From assembly GCA_007922195.1 (NCBI GenBank), contig ML682059.1, forward strand, positions 8,639,748-8,703,747: 64,000 bases of DNA, given 5' to 3'. This document shows, in pieces, positions 1 through 12,400 of this stretch. A program made the translations under genes and the position numbers. Position 1 is the stretch's first letter; each line of letters opens with the position of its first letter. This DNA is from Podocnemis expansa (taxonomy: Eukaryota; Chordata; Testudines; Podocnemididae). Below the pieces are notes generated by a model. It did no database searches. It had not been told where the DNA came from and saw nothing but the letters and a program-made list of their open reading frames with translations.

Positions 1-371
1 CAGAACAAATGAAAAAGGGTAAAACTTGAGTAAAGGATACCCATTTCACGTGTTATTAACAGGCTGCAGCCCAATGTGTTTCTCTCCTATAGTACTGAAA
101 TACATACATAGACATTAGTGTCACCATTCAGAAACAGGAGTTGCCACAGACACCTCATTGAAGATATACAGGGACAGTAATTGTGTACTGAAGAAAATGT
201 GAGCAAACCAATTAACTTGTTTTTACAAAATAAACCAAAATTAATTTGTTAGTATTTAAAAATATCAAATAGAGAACAAACTAAACTAAAAAAAAGTGTG
301 TGTGGGGGGGGAAGCAAACTGAAAGCTTGTTTTAAGGAATATACAACCCCTTTATGTGATTATTTACTCAC
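1..371. other. BAG1 intron 5 (partial)
   Basis: AT-rich sequence downstream of the exon 5 donor. I see no further BAG1 exon, no repeat I can name and no gene. It contains a short G run near 302-310. Confidence 0.7.
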
Positions 372-479
372 AATGGCATCTATCTGTTCCAGGATCTTCA
401 TGAACTGCTCAGCAGTTCCTTTTATCCTCTTGTCCAAGTGGTTAAGAGCTTCAGCTTGCAGATCTTTTGCTAGAAAACC
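372..479 (-). CDS. BAG1: BAG1 coding exon 5 (BAG domain, helix 2)
   Basis: 108 bp, 36 codons, phase 0 at both ends; acceptor ATACAG|GG, donor ATT|GTGAGT. It encodes [19 protein letters not shown] ... KILEQIDAI. This is the last BAG1 exon I can see. No match to the remaining C-terminal residues was found in positions 1-371, so the final exons lie outside. Confidence 0.95.
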
Positions 480-3400
480 CTGTATGAAAAGAAAAACAAA
501 TTACTACATAGTCCAAAGAGCACACACGCTGCCATTTAAATATAAATTAAAGAAATTCTGGTGCAAAAATTCTCATTTAAATGTTTTACTTATTTTATCA
601 CTAGAGAGAACTTGCAATTTAAAATGAGTTACTCTGTTTCAAAAAAAAGGGAAAGGAGAGGGCTCAAACTGCAGTCTACTTTTTATTCTTCCTTGCCTCC
701 CTTTCAAACATTGTTTTAGTAGTTCTGTATATGTCCTCCCAAAATAATCCCATATCAAGATAAGTGAAACAATACAACGACTCCAAATTTTAACAACAGC
801 ATAGCTACCATAGCTTTTGTGGTTGTCTGTCCAAATATTAGTTTGGGTAATAATTTTTTTCCCATGCAGTGCAATGAAAAATCCACGATTCTCAAAACCG
901 TTGACAGAAAACTTGCAACTAAATCCACATACCTCTTTGACAATTAACACGTTAGTGTTCTCATTCTATTGCCAACTTTTGCCTAACATACATGAACTGT
1001 GAATTAAAGACATTTTTAAAAATCCCTCAAAGATTTGTACGATTTCTGAAGATTCATTTCTCTGTCTTTGTAGCAGGGACTGTCTTCTACTAAGTGCTTA
1101 TAAATTTCCAAGCACAATGGACTACTAAACTCTGTTATGGTCTGTAGGACTGTTACAATAAAAATAACCTGATGCCACTACTTTAAAAAATTGGAATTAA
1201 TGACAAAAATTCAGACTATAATTACTTTCCCTAAAATCCCAAAAAATTTGAACTGCAGACTTCCCAGTTTTTCTGCTGGTGAATGACATCACAATCAGCT
1301 TAAACATGCTAAAAAGAATCAATCATTTGTACACCTATGTTTTCATTCCTCTTTATGGTCCTTGTGATGTCACTCAGTGGCAAAGGAATCAAGAAAACAG
1401 CTTTGAACAGAAGACATTATGCAAGAGGTAAGCATTATTATTACTCATATTTCTCTGCCTCAAAAAGGCATGGATTTGTTTAAAACACAGTACTGTCTAT
1501 TTTCTTCCCCAACAATAGCTACATATTTCCCCCTCTTTTGGAAAGACAGAGGTAACTTTTTCCATTTAGAAAAACTTCAAGTCATCTGTCAAGCTAACAG
1601 GTGAAAAGACAAATCACTATTGAAAAGACAAAACACCTTACACGGCAGTTGTTTCTGAAGTAAGAAGAGTCCATTATACAAACATATGAGATGCAAGGAC
1701 TAGAAAGGAATTTACCTTTTGGATGCCTGTGAACTCTTTATTAACTTCTTCTAATTTGTTAGCTATTTGTTCAACTGATTTCTCCAAATCTTTTAATTTC
1801 TTTAATTCTGCCTCTTCCTCTGGACTATTCTGTGTAGTTTAAAAAAAAAAAAGACAAAACATTTATTTTGAAATCAATCAGGTCACAAATAAATATGAGT
1901 TAAATGATAATGGATAACATTTAATGTAAAAACTATGCTTTCATCACCTCTTATTGTCATAGGTTCAGCATCATCAACTTGACTACTTTCAGTATTCAAT
2001 CAAATAAGCTACCTCAGTTTATACTGCTCAGTCAAGACTATACTTAGTATGGGAACTGATAATATTGCATATTAATACAGTACAAGACTAATTTGAAGGG
2101 AAAGAAATCAAGGACCAAAGAATTTATGGCTTTTATTACTCTTCATTACCCATAATAAAGTTTAACGTCCTTACTGTCAACAATTTTCCTATCCCTGGCT
2201 GGTAACACTGGCAAATCCAGATGCCTCTTCACCAACTTAGGGAAATAATTTTGCATAGTAGAATTATGTACAGCTCACAGCACAGACATGGCGAAAAAAC
2301 AATAGATAATTCCTGCTGTGGTCATGACATTTGCAAGCCTTGCTGCCACGAACTACCATGCTCTCATCCTCTCTGAAACAGAACTTGATTAAAGCAATAA
2401 ATGGTTAATGAACAGCTGCTAATCAAAGCAAACTAAAACCGCTTAAACACAGCAGGGACCATAAATTCCACAACAGTGGCTACTGTGACAATCACATCCT
2501 TATTCATTGTAAGTGGCTAGCACCAGAACTGAAACATACAGCTAGCCTTCTGCTTAATACCTCTGAACTATAAGAAGGGCAGAGAAGAGCAGAGATGCAG
2601 AACAGACTCAGGAATATTGGTAGGATGACAAATTAGGCAGATTCCAAAGGGGCAGCCATGTTAAGTCTAGTCCGGCAAAAAGAAAAAAATAAAAAAAACC
2701 CAAGGAGACACCATCTGATGCAACTTCAAAAAAATACACAGGGTGCACAGAGTTGTTAGTTGTAGGACAAGAGAATGAAGACCTGCATGTACAATCACAG
2801 GCATACACAGTGCACTCTTATATAAGTACATGGTGCACTTCTTTCACATTCATTAAGCTGACAGTCATTGTGAGCAGATTCACCACAAGCAGCGAGAAAG
2901 CTCCTGAACAGGTATATCAATAGATATGAGGACAACAATGGAAGAGACTTCATGAAGTGACATATACCCTTTTCCCAATCAGCATGACTCTGCAACCATT
3001 TTTAACTCCAAGTGCTGATAATGGCTGTTCCATTTCCTTTAGGGATTTTCCTAGGGAAAAAGGAAACAATTATTTTTTTTTATTAACTACAAGCCACCTT
3101 AAAAATGGGAAGAAGTATTTGCAATTTTGCTTTAGGGTGTGAAGTCCAAAATGCTTGATTGTTTCATAAATGAATATTTAATACTGTTTGTAATTGCTTT
3201 TAAAATAAATTATTCATTTTCAATAAAAAATTCCAACATTTGAGAGTGGTTTTTTAAAGGAACTTTGACAAACTGTATACACTTCAACCTGAATTAGATT
3301 AAATGTGCCACAGCAAATGAAAAGAAAAAAATATTTATTTTACAGATTTCCATTTATCCTGTTAAATTTACAAAATAAATATTAATTAGGCTTTTCACTT

Positions 3401-6400
3401 TTTGCCAGTGGCTGTTTTTCAGTATTTTGAATGATCCATGTACCCTTTTCCCATGAGCCACATTGCTTTGTATATGTGAAAGTGATTAGGATTAGGCCAC
3501 ATCTGATTGACTTGGTAAAGAGACAAAGCAGCAGGAAAAAAATCTCAGTTTCATTTTAAACTAATAAGTATGAAACTGACTTTAACCCTGACTTCTTAAT
3601 AAAAGCCCACTCAAAATCCAGAAGTATCACAATTAATTATGCTTCCCTACTATATCATCCGTAAATCTAGTGTGTCAAAATATTAAATTATTCATGGTCA
3701 TTTCTAGGACTGACGGGAATTAAAATTTCTGTGATTAACATAATACATCTGGAAGAGATAGGTAAATTAATCCTCAACTAAATGAGAATTGGGGTTTAGT
3801 GTTGAATCTACGGCACCTATGAAAAATATCCTTAAATATTAGCTACCTTTACATATTAGTTTCTGAAAAGGAACTGGAACTCCAGTAACTTGCTCAATAA
3901 GCAAAGCCATGTCTTGTAGTGTTGGTTCACTGTCTTCCTGATGAGAAGCAATCTGAATAGTATGTTTTTCATTACCTGAGGGGGAAAAAAAAAAAATAGA
4001 CAATCCACCATTAAGTTTAACCTTAACTAGAAAATATGAGGCTGAATGAGTCTAATACTTAATTTTAATAATCTTGAAAGGCAATCTTCACTCAAACCAG
4101 TCTACAGCATTATTAACTTTATGAAGTTTTGTATACGAATTTTCTACATTTTTAAGTGACTATAGGCTGTGCAAGCCCTGTTCCTGCTAAGAGAAGGAGA
4201 TCCACCAAAGGGGAGATTTGGAAAGCAAGGAATGTGCCTCTGTTCTACAGGCCAATGTTCTCCAGCTAAATTTTGTTCCCAGTCATCATCCCCTGGAGGA
4301 AAGCCATGATGGTTCAGACATCCTAAGGGCTACAGACAGGGACTCCCACCCTTGAAAGTCTCAGTAGCCCTTAGGATCATGGCTACTCATCTTTAGAAGC
4401 TAGGAGGTGCACAAGAACATACCTCCTTCTCGGTAGGATTTGTAACCTCCAGAAACCTATGGGTTTCCTAAGATTCACAAAACAGGGATGAATGTTGATG
4501 ACAGGAAGCTTGGTGAGTCAGTAAACCAAAGATCCTATTTACTCCTTCTGTTGCTCCCTAGCCCTCCTGCATTAGGCCATGGTGAGCGATCACCCCCTTC
4601 CCCACTGCCCCAGCCACTCCACCTAGTAATCTCCCAGACACATTCCTTCCCCTTGAACCTGAATAGCATATTCAGCTCCTGTAAAAAAAAAACAAAAAAA
4701 AAAACAAAAAAAAAAACTTCAATCCTCATCTGTACTGAAGGTTATCCAAGCCACATCCCTGCAATGCTGAGGAAAGAGATCAAACCCCACCCAGAATCTC
4801 AGAAGGCTCCTTAGCCTGTCCCAAAATAAGGACAGCAAGTCAGCAAAGGCTCAGGAAGTCCTAGGGTGTCAGGCTCCCTAAGAGTTCTCACCTCTTGCAA
4901 ATACCAGTAAACCCACAGGAAGGAGGAATATGACCCCTAAGATCCCCTTTTCCATGCTTGCTGCTTTCTTCTGCCCTCCACCCTCACGGATCTAAGGTAA
5001 GCAGATCAGAACTGCTGAACAGCAACTCCAGGAGGCTCAAAGGTAGTGAAGATTGGCTAAAACAAGGGTCCCAGAGAAAATCATCATGGGCATTTCCTCC
5101 CTTCTTATGGGCTTCTCAACATCTCTAGAAAGAAAGGAATCCTATCCTCCCCATTCCCCAATTAACTTCATTAGGAAAATCTTCTTGTTTATATTTATTG
5201 CTGCAAGGAAAAATGCTAAAGATTTACTTTTTACTTTAAAAGAAAATTTATGTTTTCAGTAGTTGACTTGCTGTATTAACATCATTAGAACCGCAAACCC
5301 CAGCAACTTTCTCAAAGAATTAGTAATTGTTTAAGTTTAATCCATAAAATTGGATTGCTGTGGGAGCTACAGAATCTAGCAGAATAAGTTCTATTTCACT
5401 CCTTCTTTATCAATTATTTGCTACACAGCAGCAAAAAAGATAAGACTGTTTGAATACGTGTATTTCTAGGCAATCGAGTTAAGGAATTTTGTTTCCACTT
5501 AATTTCAAAATTAGTTGAAAAAGTCTAACTTTGTCCCAGGTCTGACCAATTTCAGGCCAAAATGAACTTTGTGGATGTTAGGGGCAATGGCTAAATTCTG
5601 GTTTACAATGGAAACGCAATCAAGGCCTTCACAACTATAATCACTCCATAGTATACCAGATAGGACGTGGCTATAATTAGAGCCCTGCAAAGCCACAGAT
5701 ATCCACCTTATATCCGCATCCGCGGATACAACACGGATATCCGCAGACCATTTCTTGCGGAGGCAGATCGGATACAGATCCGCATATTTTTATCTGCACA
5801 GAGCTAGAGCCCTGCAAATATGCGGATATCTGCATTATATCCACATCCGTGGACACAACATGGATATCTGTGGACCATTTCTTGCGGATGCAGGTTGGAT
5901 ACGGATGCACTTATTTGTTTCTGTCAAGGGCTCTAGCTATAATCATAAAATCACTGTGAATAAGAGGAGGTTGCAATGGAGAGAAGTGACTAGGTGAAAT
6001 ACCTGTTGGGTTAGAACTAGGACCACTGCATATCAATGTCTCCTAATGACCTAAGTACAACTGTCTCTGTAGAGTTGTAACACTTACTGATGACTCAGAT
6101 TGTTCATATTGTTCTCTAAATTGGTCACTGTTAAATCAGGAGTTCTAAAATTGCGGGATGTGAGGTTATTATGTGGGGGTCACAAACTGTCAGCCCACAT
6201 TCATACCAGCAATGATGACATTGGGGAGCTATCACTTTCTGAGGATGGGGGATCATCATAACCTGAAATATTTTCAAAGGGGTCCCAGCAAAAACCATTA
6301 GAGAACCCCTGTCTTAAATGGTGGGTATCTTCAGAAAGAAAAAAAAAATATTCGCACACTAGGAAATTAGATCTCGGCAGTGTCCCATGGATTTTAAGCT

Positions 6401-9400
6401 AAACAAATGCAAAGTGATGCATCCAGATTGAAAAAAATCAGAAGATAATGTATAAATTATTTTGTATACCACTCTTCTCTACTTTATCCCATCAGTTTCC
6501 CATTCCTATCTATGATTTCACATGCACACACAAACTTTCACACATACCATCTATCACTTCCTAACATGAACATTTTAGCAGGCACCTAATAGCCAGAGAA
6601 TTAAACTTCATAGTCATAGCCCATTGTGAAACGTAGGTGAATCCCCATTACTCAGGGGTAAAGCCCAATTAAGAAGCCCACTTCCCAGCTGCTGAGAAAA
6701 GGAACAGCGCTTGTCTGGAATTGTATCCTGGTGGCTTTGTCTTTTATCTCAATCGCTCTTTCCTTCTGGCCACCGTAAGGCCAGGGAGTCTGTGTTTCTG
6801 TACCATTTCCTCAGCCTCCTGGATGTTGTGAATTGGATCTTTCCTAGAGAACAGCTTCATTACCTGCCCCTGCTGTTATCCTTCCCTAGCAGCAGAGTGA
6901 AATTATGAGCAGCAACTGAAGCACGAAAACTGTCTGGCTGCAAACATAGAAAGAGGACGTTGTAAACTGCATTCAGTTCTTGTTCAGAATTGTATCTTTG
7001 CATCCACAAGGGATACATGCTTATTTATTTAAATTAGAGAGAGATATTTCAGTTCTGCAGAAGTTGGTGGCACTTACACACACAAAAAATGCTCATTAAT
7101 CCCTCAGTGTGTGGATTTTTCAAGACTCAGGTAAAGAACTATCTGAATTAAGTCACACTATATCTACGATATAGAGTTCTAACAGCCGGTATACAGTAAC
7201 CACCATAATTATAGTGGTGGGTCGTGTAGACAGTTATCCTTTTGTCTGTGGAGTATCTCCTCACTAGGACTACTTTCAACAACAAAAGAGATGATAGTGG
7301 GGGAGCTGAGAAGTCAACCCCTGAGCTCCCTGCAGGCAGCCCACAAACTCCCTGACGGCCCCCAACTGTCCCACTGCTGCCAGGACCTTACAGCCTTGGA
7401 GGCATGGGAAGCAGTCACCAGGGCTCCCAGATCATCACCAGCATAGGAAGCAGCTGCCAGGACTCCTGGGTCCCCGGCAGCATAGGAAGCAGGTAGAGCA
7501 ATGAAATTAAGAAGTATGATTGCTCCACAAGACCAGAGTGGCCTTGACTGGCATTGTGGGATATTTCCATAGGCTATGTAAAATAGAAAGCAACAGCTTC
7601 AGTGTCCACACTGATTCTTTTGCAGTAAAACAAAGTTACATAAAAAAAGGTGGCAATTCCTCTCTCACAGGTGGTGTTATTTTGCTGCCAAAAGACAGCA
7701 GTGTTGACAACAAAATGAGCATTCCAATGTGTACAGTGGACTTGTTTTGACACAAAAAGTCGACTTTTTGCATCCAAACTTTCTAGTGTGTACAAGTACA
7801 TGAGGAGATAAGGACAATGATGGTGCTTGTCTATTTTGTTGTGTATTTTTAAGGTCAGGACAGATTAAATTAATAGACGTTTCCCCATTACCGTAGGGGT
7901 GTTTGCTTCTAAAGGCAAAAGACTCCACTGTGACAGGATTTTGAAGGGAAAAGGTCAGTTGTGTGGACTATGTTATTTCTGAATATATGTGGAATTAAAT
8001 TCTGTAAGCTACCCCATCTTCAAAGCGTCTTATGAAGCGGGATTTTCTCCCACAAAAGCTCATGTGATAAATAAATCTGTTAGTCTTTAAGTGCCACAGG
8101 ACTCCTTGCTTTTTATGCTGGACTAGCCTAACACGGCTGCCCCTTTGGAACATACCTAACTAGAGTAACACTGACCTATCTGATGTGGCATTAAAATGGA
8201 ATTTTTTTCTAGAAATTAGTCACTAACAGGGTTTTTAATATCTTTGAATGTCTCATGAGCAGTTTGAGCAACATCATCTATTAATAAGATTATCGACACC
8301 AGAGGCGTCGCTGGTGCTGGGCACCCAGGGCATGTGCCCCGAATCCCAGCGCTGGTGTCCTGTATCTGGCCCAATCAGGCCGGAGATCTGGTGCCCAGCC
8401 GCCGCCGGCTGCAGCTGCCCCATCCCCAGCTGGGGATGCGGGACCCGGCCATCCGCAGCCGCTTCCACCCTGGCCCTGGCCCCAGACGCCCGCAGCCGCT
8501 TCCAGCCCCAGCTGGGGATGCAGGACCCGGCTGCCCGCAGCCACTTCCTGCCCTGGCCATGGGCCAGTGACGCCTCTGCTTGACACTTGGTATTATAAAA
8601 GACCTTTTATTCAGTTGCTTGTAAAATTGCCACATTTGGGCAGAAGTTTCTGTGCCAAATCTTTGCTTTGGGATGAAAATTTTTTATTTTATTTCTTTAA
8701 TTTCAACCGAAACAATTCGACCATACTGAGAATGAGGCGGGGGGTGTTTTGCCCATTTCTTAAAAACACAATGACCTCTTTAGCTCTGGAACTTGAAATT
8801 TCCCAGAGGTGGCCTTTGTGGTCAGGATGCATCTTTTGCTAAATCCATGCAAATTCAGCCAAATTAGAAGCCACTGGAAAATCATCTTCATGTTGGCTTA
8901 GCAGATTTTTGGATTTTAGTAGCTGAATTCTATGAAGATTCCATTTGCAACGAGGATGCATTTGGGACAAGAAGCTTATGATGGGGAAGACTCAGGACTC
9001 GGCCGGAGATAGGTTGGAGGGAATAGGACCCAGGGACCTCTTAATATCAACTGGCAGAGGGTACAGGAATGTGTAAGGGTTACAGGGATCCCCCAGGTCT
9101 AGTGCCTAAATACTAGTTCCTGTAAGATCTCTGAAATCGCTGAAAGCGTGCACCACTCTGGTCCTCGTAATCACTGTGAAACACATGTATGGATAATATG
9201 GAAGGAGCTGTCTTATATACTGAAAATTATGTTAACATCTGAGTGGATTATGAGCAGGTACTCTGTGAAGATGCTCAGAAGACATGAGGGTTGGAGAATG
9301 CCTCTCTCTAACTTGCAAGATAGAGGGGGGGCCTTCCAGGCCTTCAGAGGCAGTATTTCCATTGTCAGAGGCTAGTGGTGTTAGAGAACAGGCCTAACAA

Positions 9401-12400
9401 CAGGAATAGACAAGGCTTCTTCGTGCTCAGGGTACCTGGTTGCAAGGTGCTGTACAACATCGTAACCCCAGGAAGCATCATAGTGGATGGGATAGAAGTG
9501 GTCAAGTTTCAGGGAAAGAGGACAGAAGAATCTGTGCCCACTAGATATGCTCTCTTCCACAGCCTAGAATGGAACCCAATATTTCTGACTCTTAGTAGTC
9601 TTGCACTATCACCAAACATCTATGAACCTCAGTGATAAGTGTCTCACCTCACCTAGCGCTGTTCCTCAGAGAAGATGACAACCTACTACTGCTGTCAGTT
9701 ACTCCTTTAGCTCAAGTGGTGGATCTATATGAGGGATGTAAAGCATCCAACCCTGCTGGCTGGCTATCAACATGATGGAAGTTCCTCTTTTTCAATTTGC
9801 CTTAAAAAAATAAAGCTAGGAAAACACCCTCTCCCTCACTCTCAAGGTTGCCTTGGCACTTACAGTTCAAAGCACAGTCACACAGACTTCAGTTCTAGCT
9901 GTGAGTGCTCTGCATTTCTGCAAAAGTTTGGTTTAAGCAACCTGACCAGCGTAACACAGGCAGGGTTAGAAGCCAGTTCTCCATATGAACATTCTAATAC
10001 CTTAACCATTGTACGGCCTTTTTTCTTCCTGCCATGCCCTGCCTCCACACCTTCTAAGAGGAAGGGAGGGAGGGCAGACAGGGCCTTGCCTGCATCCATA
10101 GCCAGGTCCATACTTTCCATCTCCAGGCCCTGCACAGAAACTCCTCTAACATGCTGGCACATGCCTTCCTCCAAGGGCCCCAATATGACCAAAAGCTCTA
10201 TTATCTTCACCTGTAAGGTCTTCCCTGAGACCACTGAGCTGCCAGTCTTTTACCAGGACCTCTGCAGAACCCAGAAGCTAGTGTCTGAGACCGGGTCCTC
10301 AGTGGTCACAGAGGGAGATGATTTCTGCTGCACAACCCTGTGTGGTGGAAGAGACACCCTTAGTGCACTGGAGGTTGTTTCTGGCCAGTATCAGAGTTGG
10401 AGACCTCCTGGGCTACAACTGGAGGGTCCACTGGAGCACAGACAGAACATGGAGCTGTCTGCCCCATGTGTCCCGTTATGCTCCAGGAGGTGATGGCAGT
10501 TTTGCCTCTTGATTCACGTGCTTTCCTTTAGTAGATCCTACAGAAGGGTGCTTCCCACCCACTTCCCATGCTAGGCACTCTGTAACTTTTCATCAAGCCT
10601 CTGCCCCATGAGCCTCCTTAGTTAACCCCAACATGCACCTAAAGTGGCTAAATACCAGCCAGCCACTCCACCACTGAACCTCACCCAACTAACATTTGTA
10701 CGTGCCTGGGCTTCACATTGTTCACTTCCTGACCCTTGGGTCCCACCACAATACCAAATGGCAGGACTTGTTGCCCCCAGGAATTTGCAGGACCTTTTTT
10801 TTTTTTTTTTTTTTAAATCAGCCTCCTCCTGGCAAATGGTTAAGATAGCCATCCACCATACCAGAAGGAAGTTGCAGAGGGCATGTGCTCTACAAGTATG
10901 GGACCTATTTCCATTCTGTGGCAGCGTCACACATCTGAGCAGTGTCCCTTCGGGTACTATCCACTGACTGCCTAGATGCCTTTGAGAGTTGTCAGCTAGC
11001 AGTTTATTTCCGTTTCTACTGATAGGATCATTATTCATACCAGTGATCTATTACTATTAATCAATTATACTGCTATAGGGCTTGTCATGTACTCCAGGCA
11101 CCAGTAGGTTGCAGGGCTGTTATTACCATGTCAGACTTCTTTACCAAATATAAAACTGATTCCAAAGGTTATTTCTCAAAAAGAGACACCCCAAATGCAT
11201 TCAGTACTCTGCCAGGTATGGCTGACATTAGTTGAAATAAGGTATTTTATACATTGTGCCTCCTAGTAGCAAAGCAGCAAAATAAAGGTTAACTTTCCAT
11301 TACATCTCCCCCTTTGAGTTCTGCTCTCGTACCATTTACAAAATAATCACCATCACACTATATTTGAAGATAAGCACATCTGTGTGTTAAGTGCCTCTGC
11401 ATCATACCGCTAATCCAATTACATCACCTAGACCTTGTAACAACTTGGACATCAGGATGTCCAATGGTTACAACAACTGCTTATGGTCACAGTTTGGAAC
11501 CTGAGTCACCTTCTTTATCAGCGTCCGTCATCTGCAGAATTTACTCTCCTCATCGTTTACTCTGAGAAATCAAATGTAGATGTTAAAAGTTTCTGTTAAG
11601 CTCTCCACTGTCAGTCTTGATCATATATGATCCAAGCGGTGAATTCTCTTCTTTACGAAACTTGGAGTTATCCATCCTTTTCTGTATCCAGTCTCACGCA
11701 CATGGTTATCAGGTTCTAGACTCGGCAGTTCTCTGAGGGGTGTCTGTTGTAAAAGTGCTCACAGGCTCTTTTTGCATTTGTATCCATTTTGGTTAGTCTT
11801 TCTGTCTATAGCCACTTTTGAGATAGTTTCCTTTCCAAAGTTAGGACATTAATTCTAAGATGTCTTCTCATCAGGAACCATATTAGACTATACCCAGCAA
11901 CTGTTATTGGTGCCGATCTGTAACTCAGAAGAACAAGAAATAGAGGGGGTGTCTGCAGGTCTATGATGGCACCAGGATTCCCAGCAGCAGACTCAGTGGC
12001 GTGGGGTGGGGTGGGGTGGGGTGGAGTGGCTGTGTGCCTGTGGCCTCAGCAGGCTTTCTGCTGGCAATGGCAAAGGTCTGCAACCTCCTGGAGGGAGAGC
12101 ACGTGTGTGCTGCACTGCTTGGAGCCAAGAATGGCACAGCTCTGGCCAGCATGTCGCGTGTTGCTCAAACTGATCGCATTTGCCAACATGGGGCACAGGT
12201 TGTCATAGAAGAAATGGAGCTGCTGAGGTAATTTCTTTTCCTTTTTAAAGGCATTTTCTTTACTTGGCCCCCATACCCAAGATGTGTTTGACTTTTAATA
12301 GCTCATTCAGTGCTTTAGTCATCATAGGAAGCTGTTGTAGCAGGGGTCTCAAACATGCAGCCCCTAGAGTTATTTCTGCAGCCTGCAACAACACTGTTGT

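Larger units (their letters stand above)
480..3846. other. BAG1 introns 2-4
   Basis: Non-coding intronic sequence around exons 3 and 4 (introns 480-1715, 1830-2967 and 3051-3846). It is mostly unique AT-rich DNA. The only repeat I recognise is a short fragment near 2638-2680 that matches the end of the SINE-like family described at 8015-8150. Confidence 0.7.

Noticed and set aside
8248..8635. Several overlapping open frames in GC-rich sequence
   Set aside because: They lie in a hAT-like element with internal minisatellite (8300-8578). Multiple frames are open on both strands, a sign of composition and not of coding.
9729..10493. Long open frame of 254 codons on the plus strand
   Set aside because: No recognisable domain, biased low-complexity composition, no splice context and no conservation I can recognise. 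It probably results from old repeat sequence.
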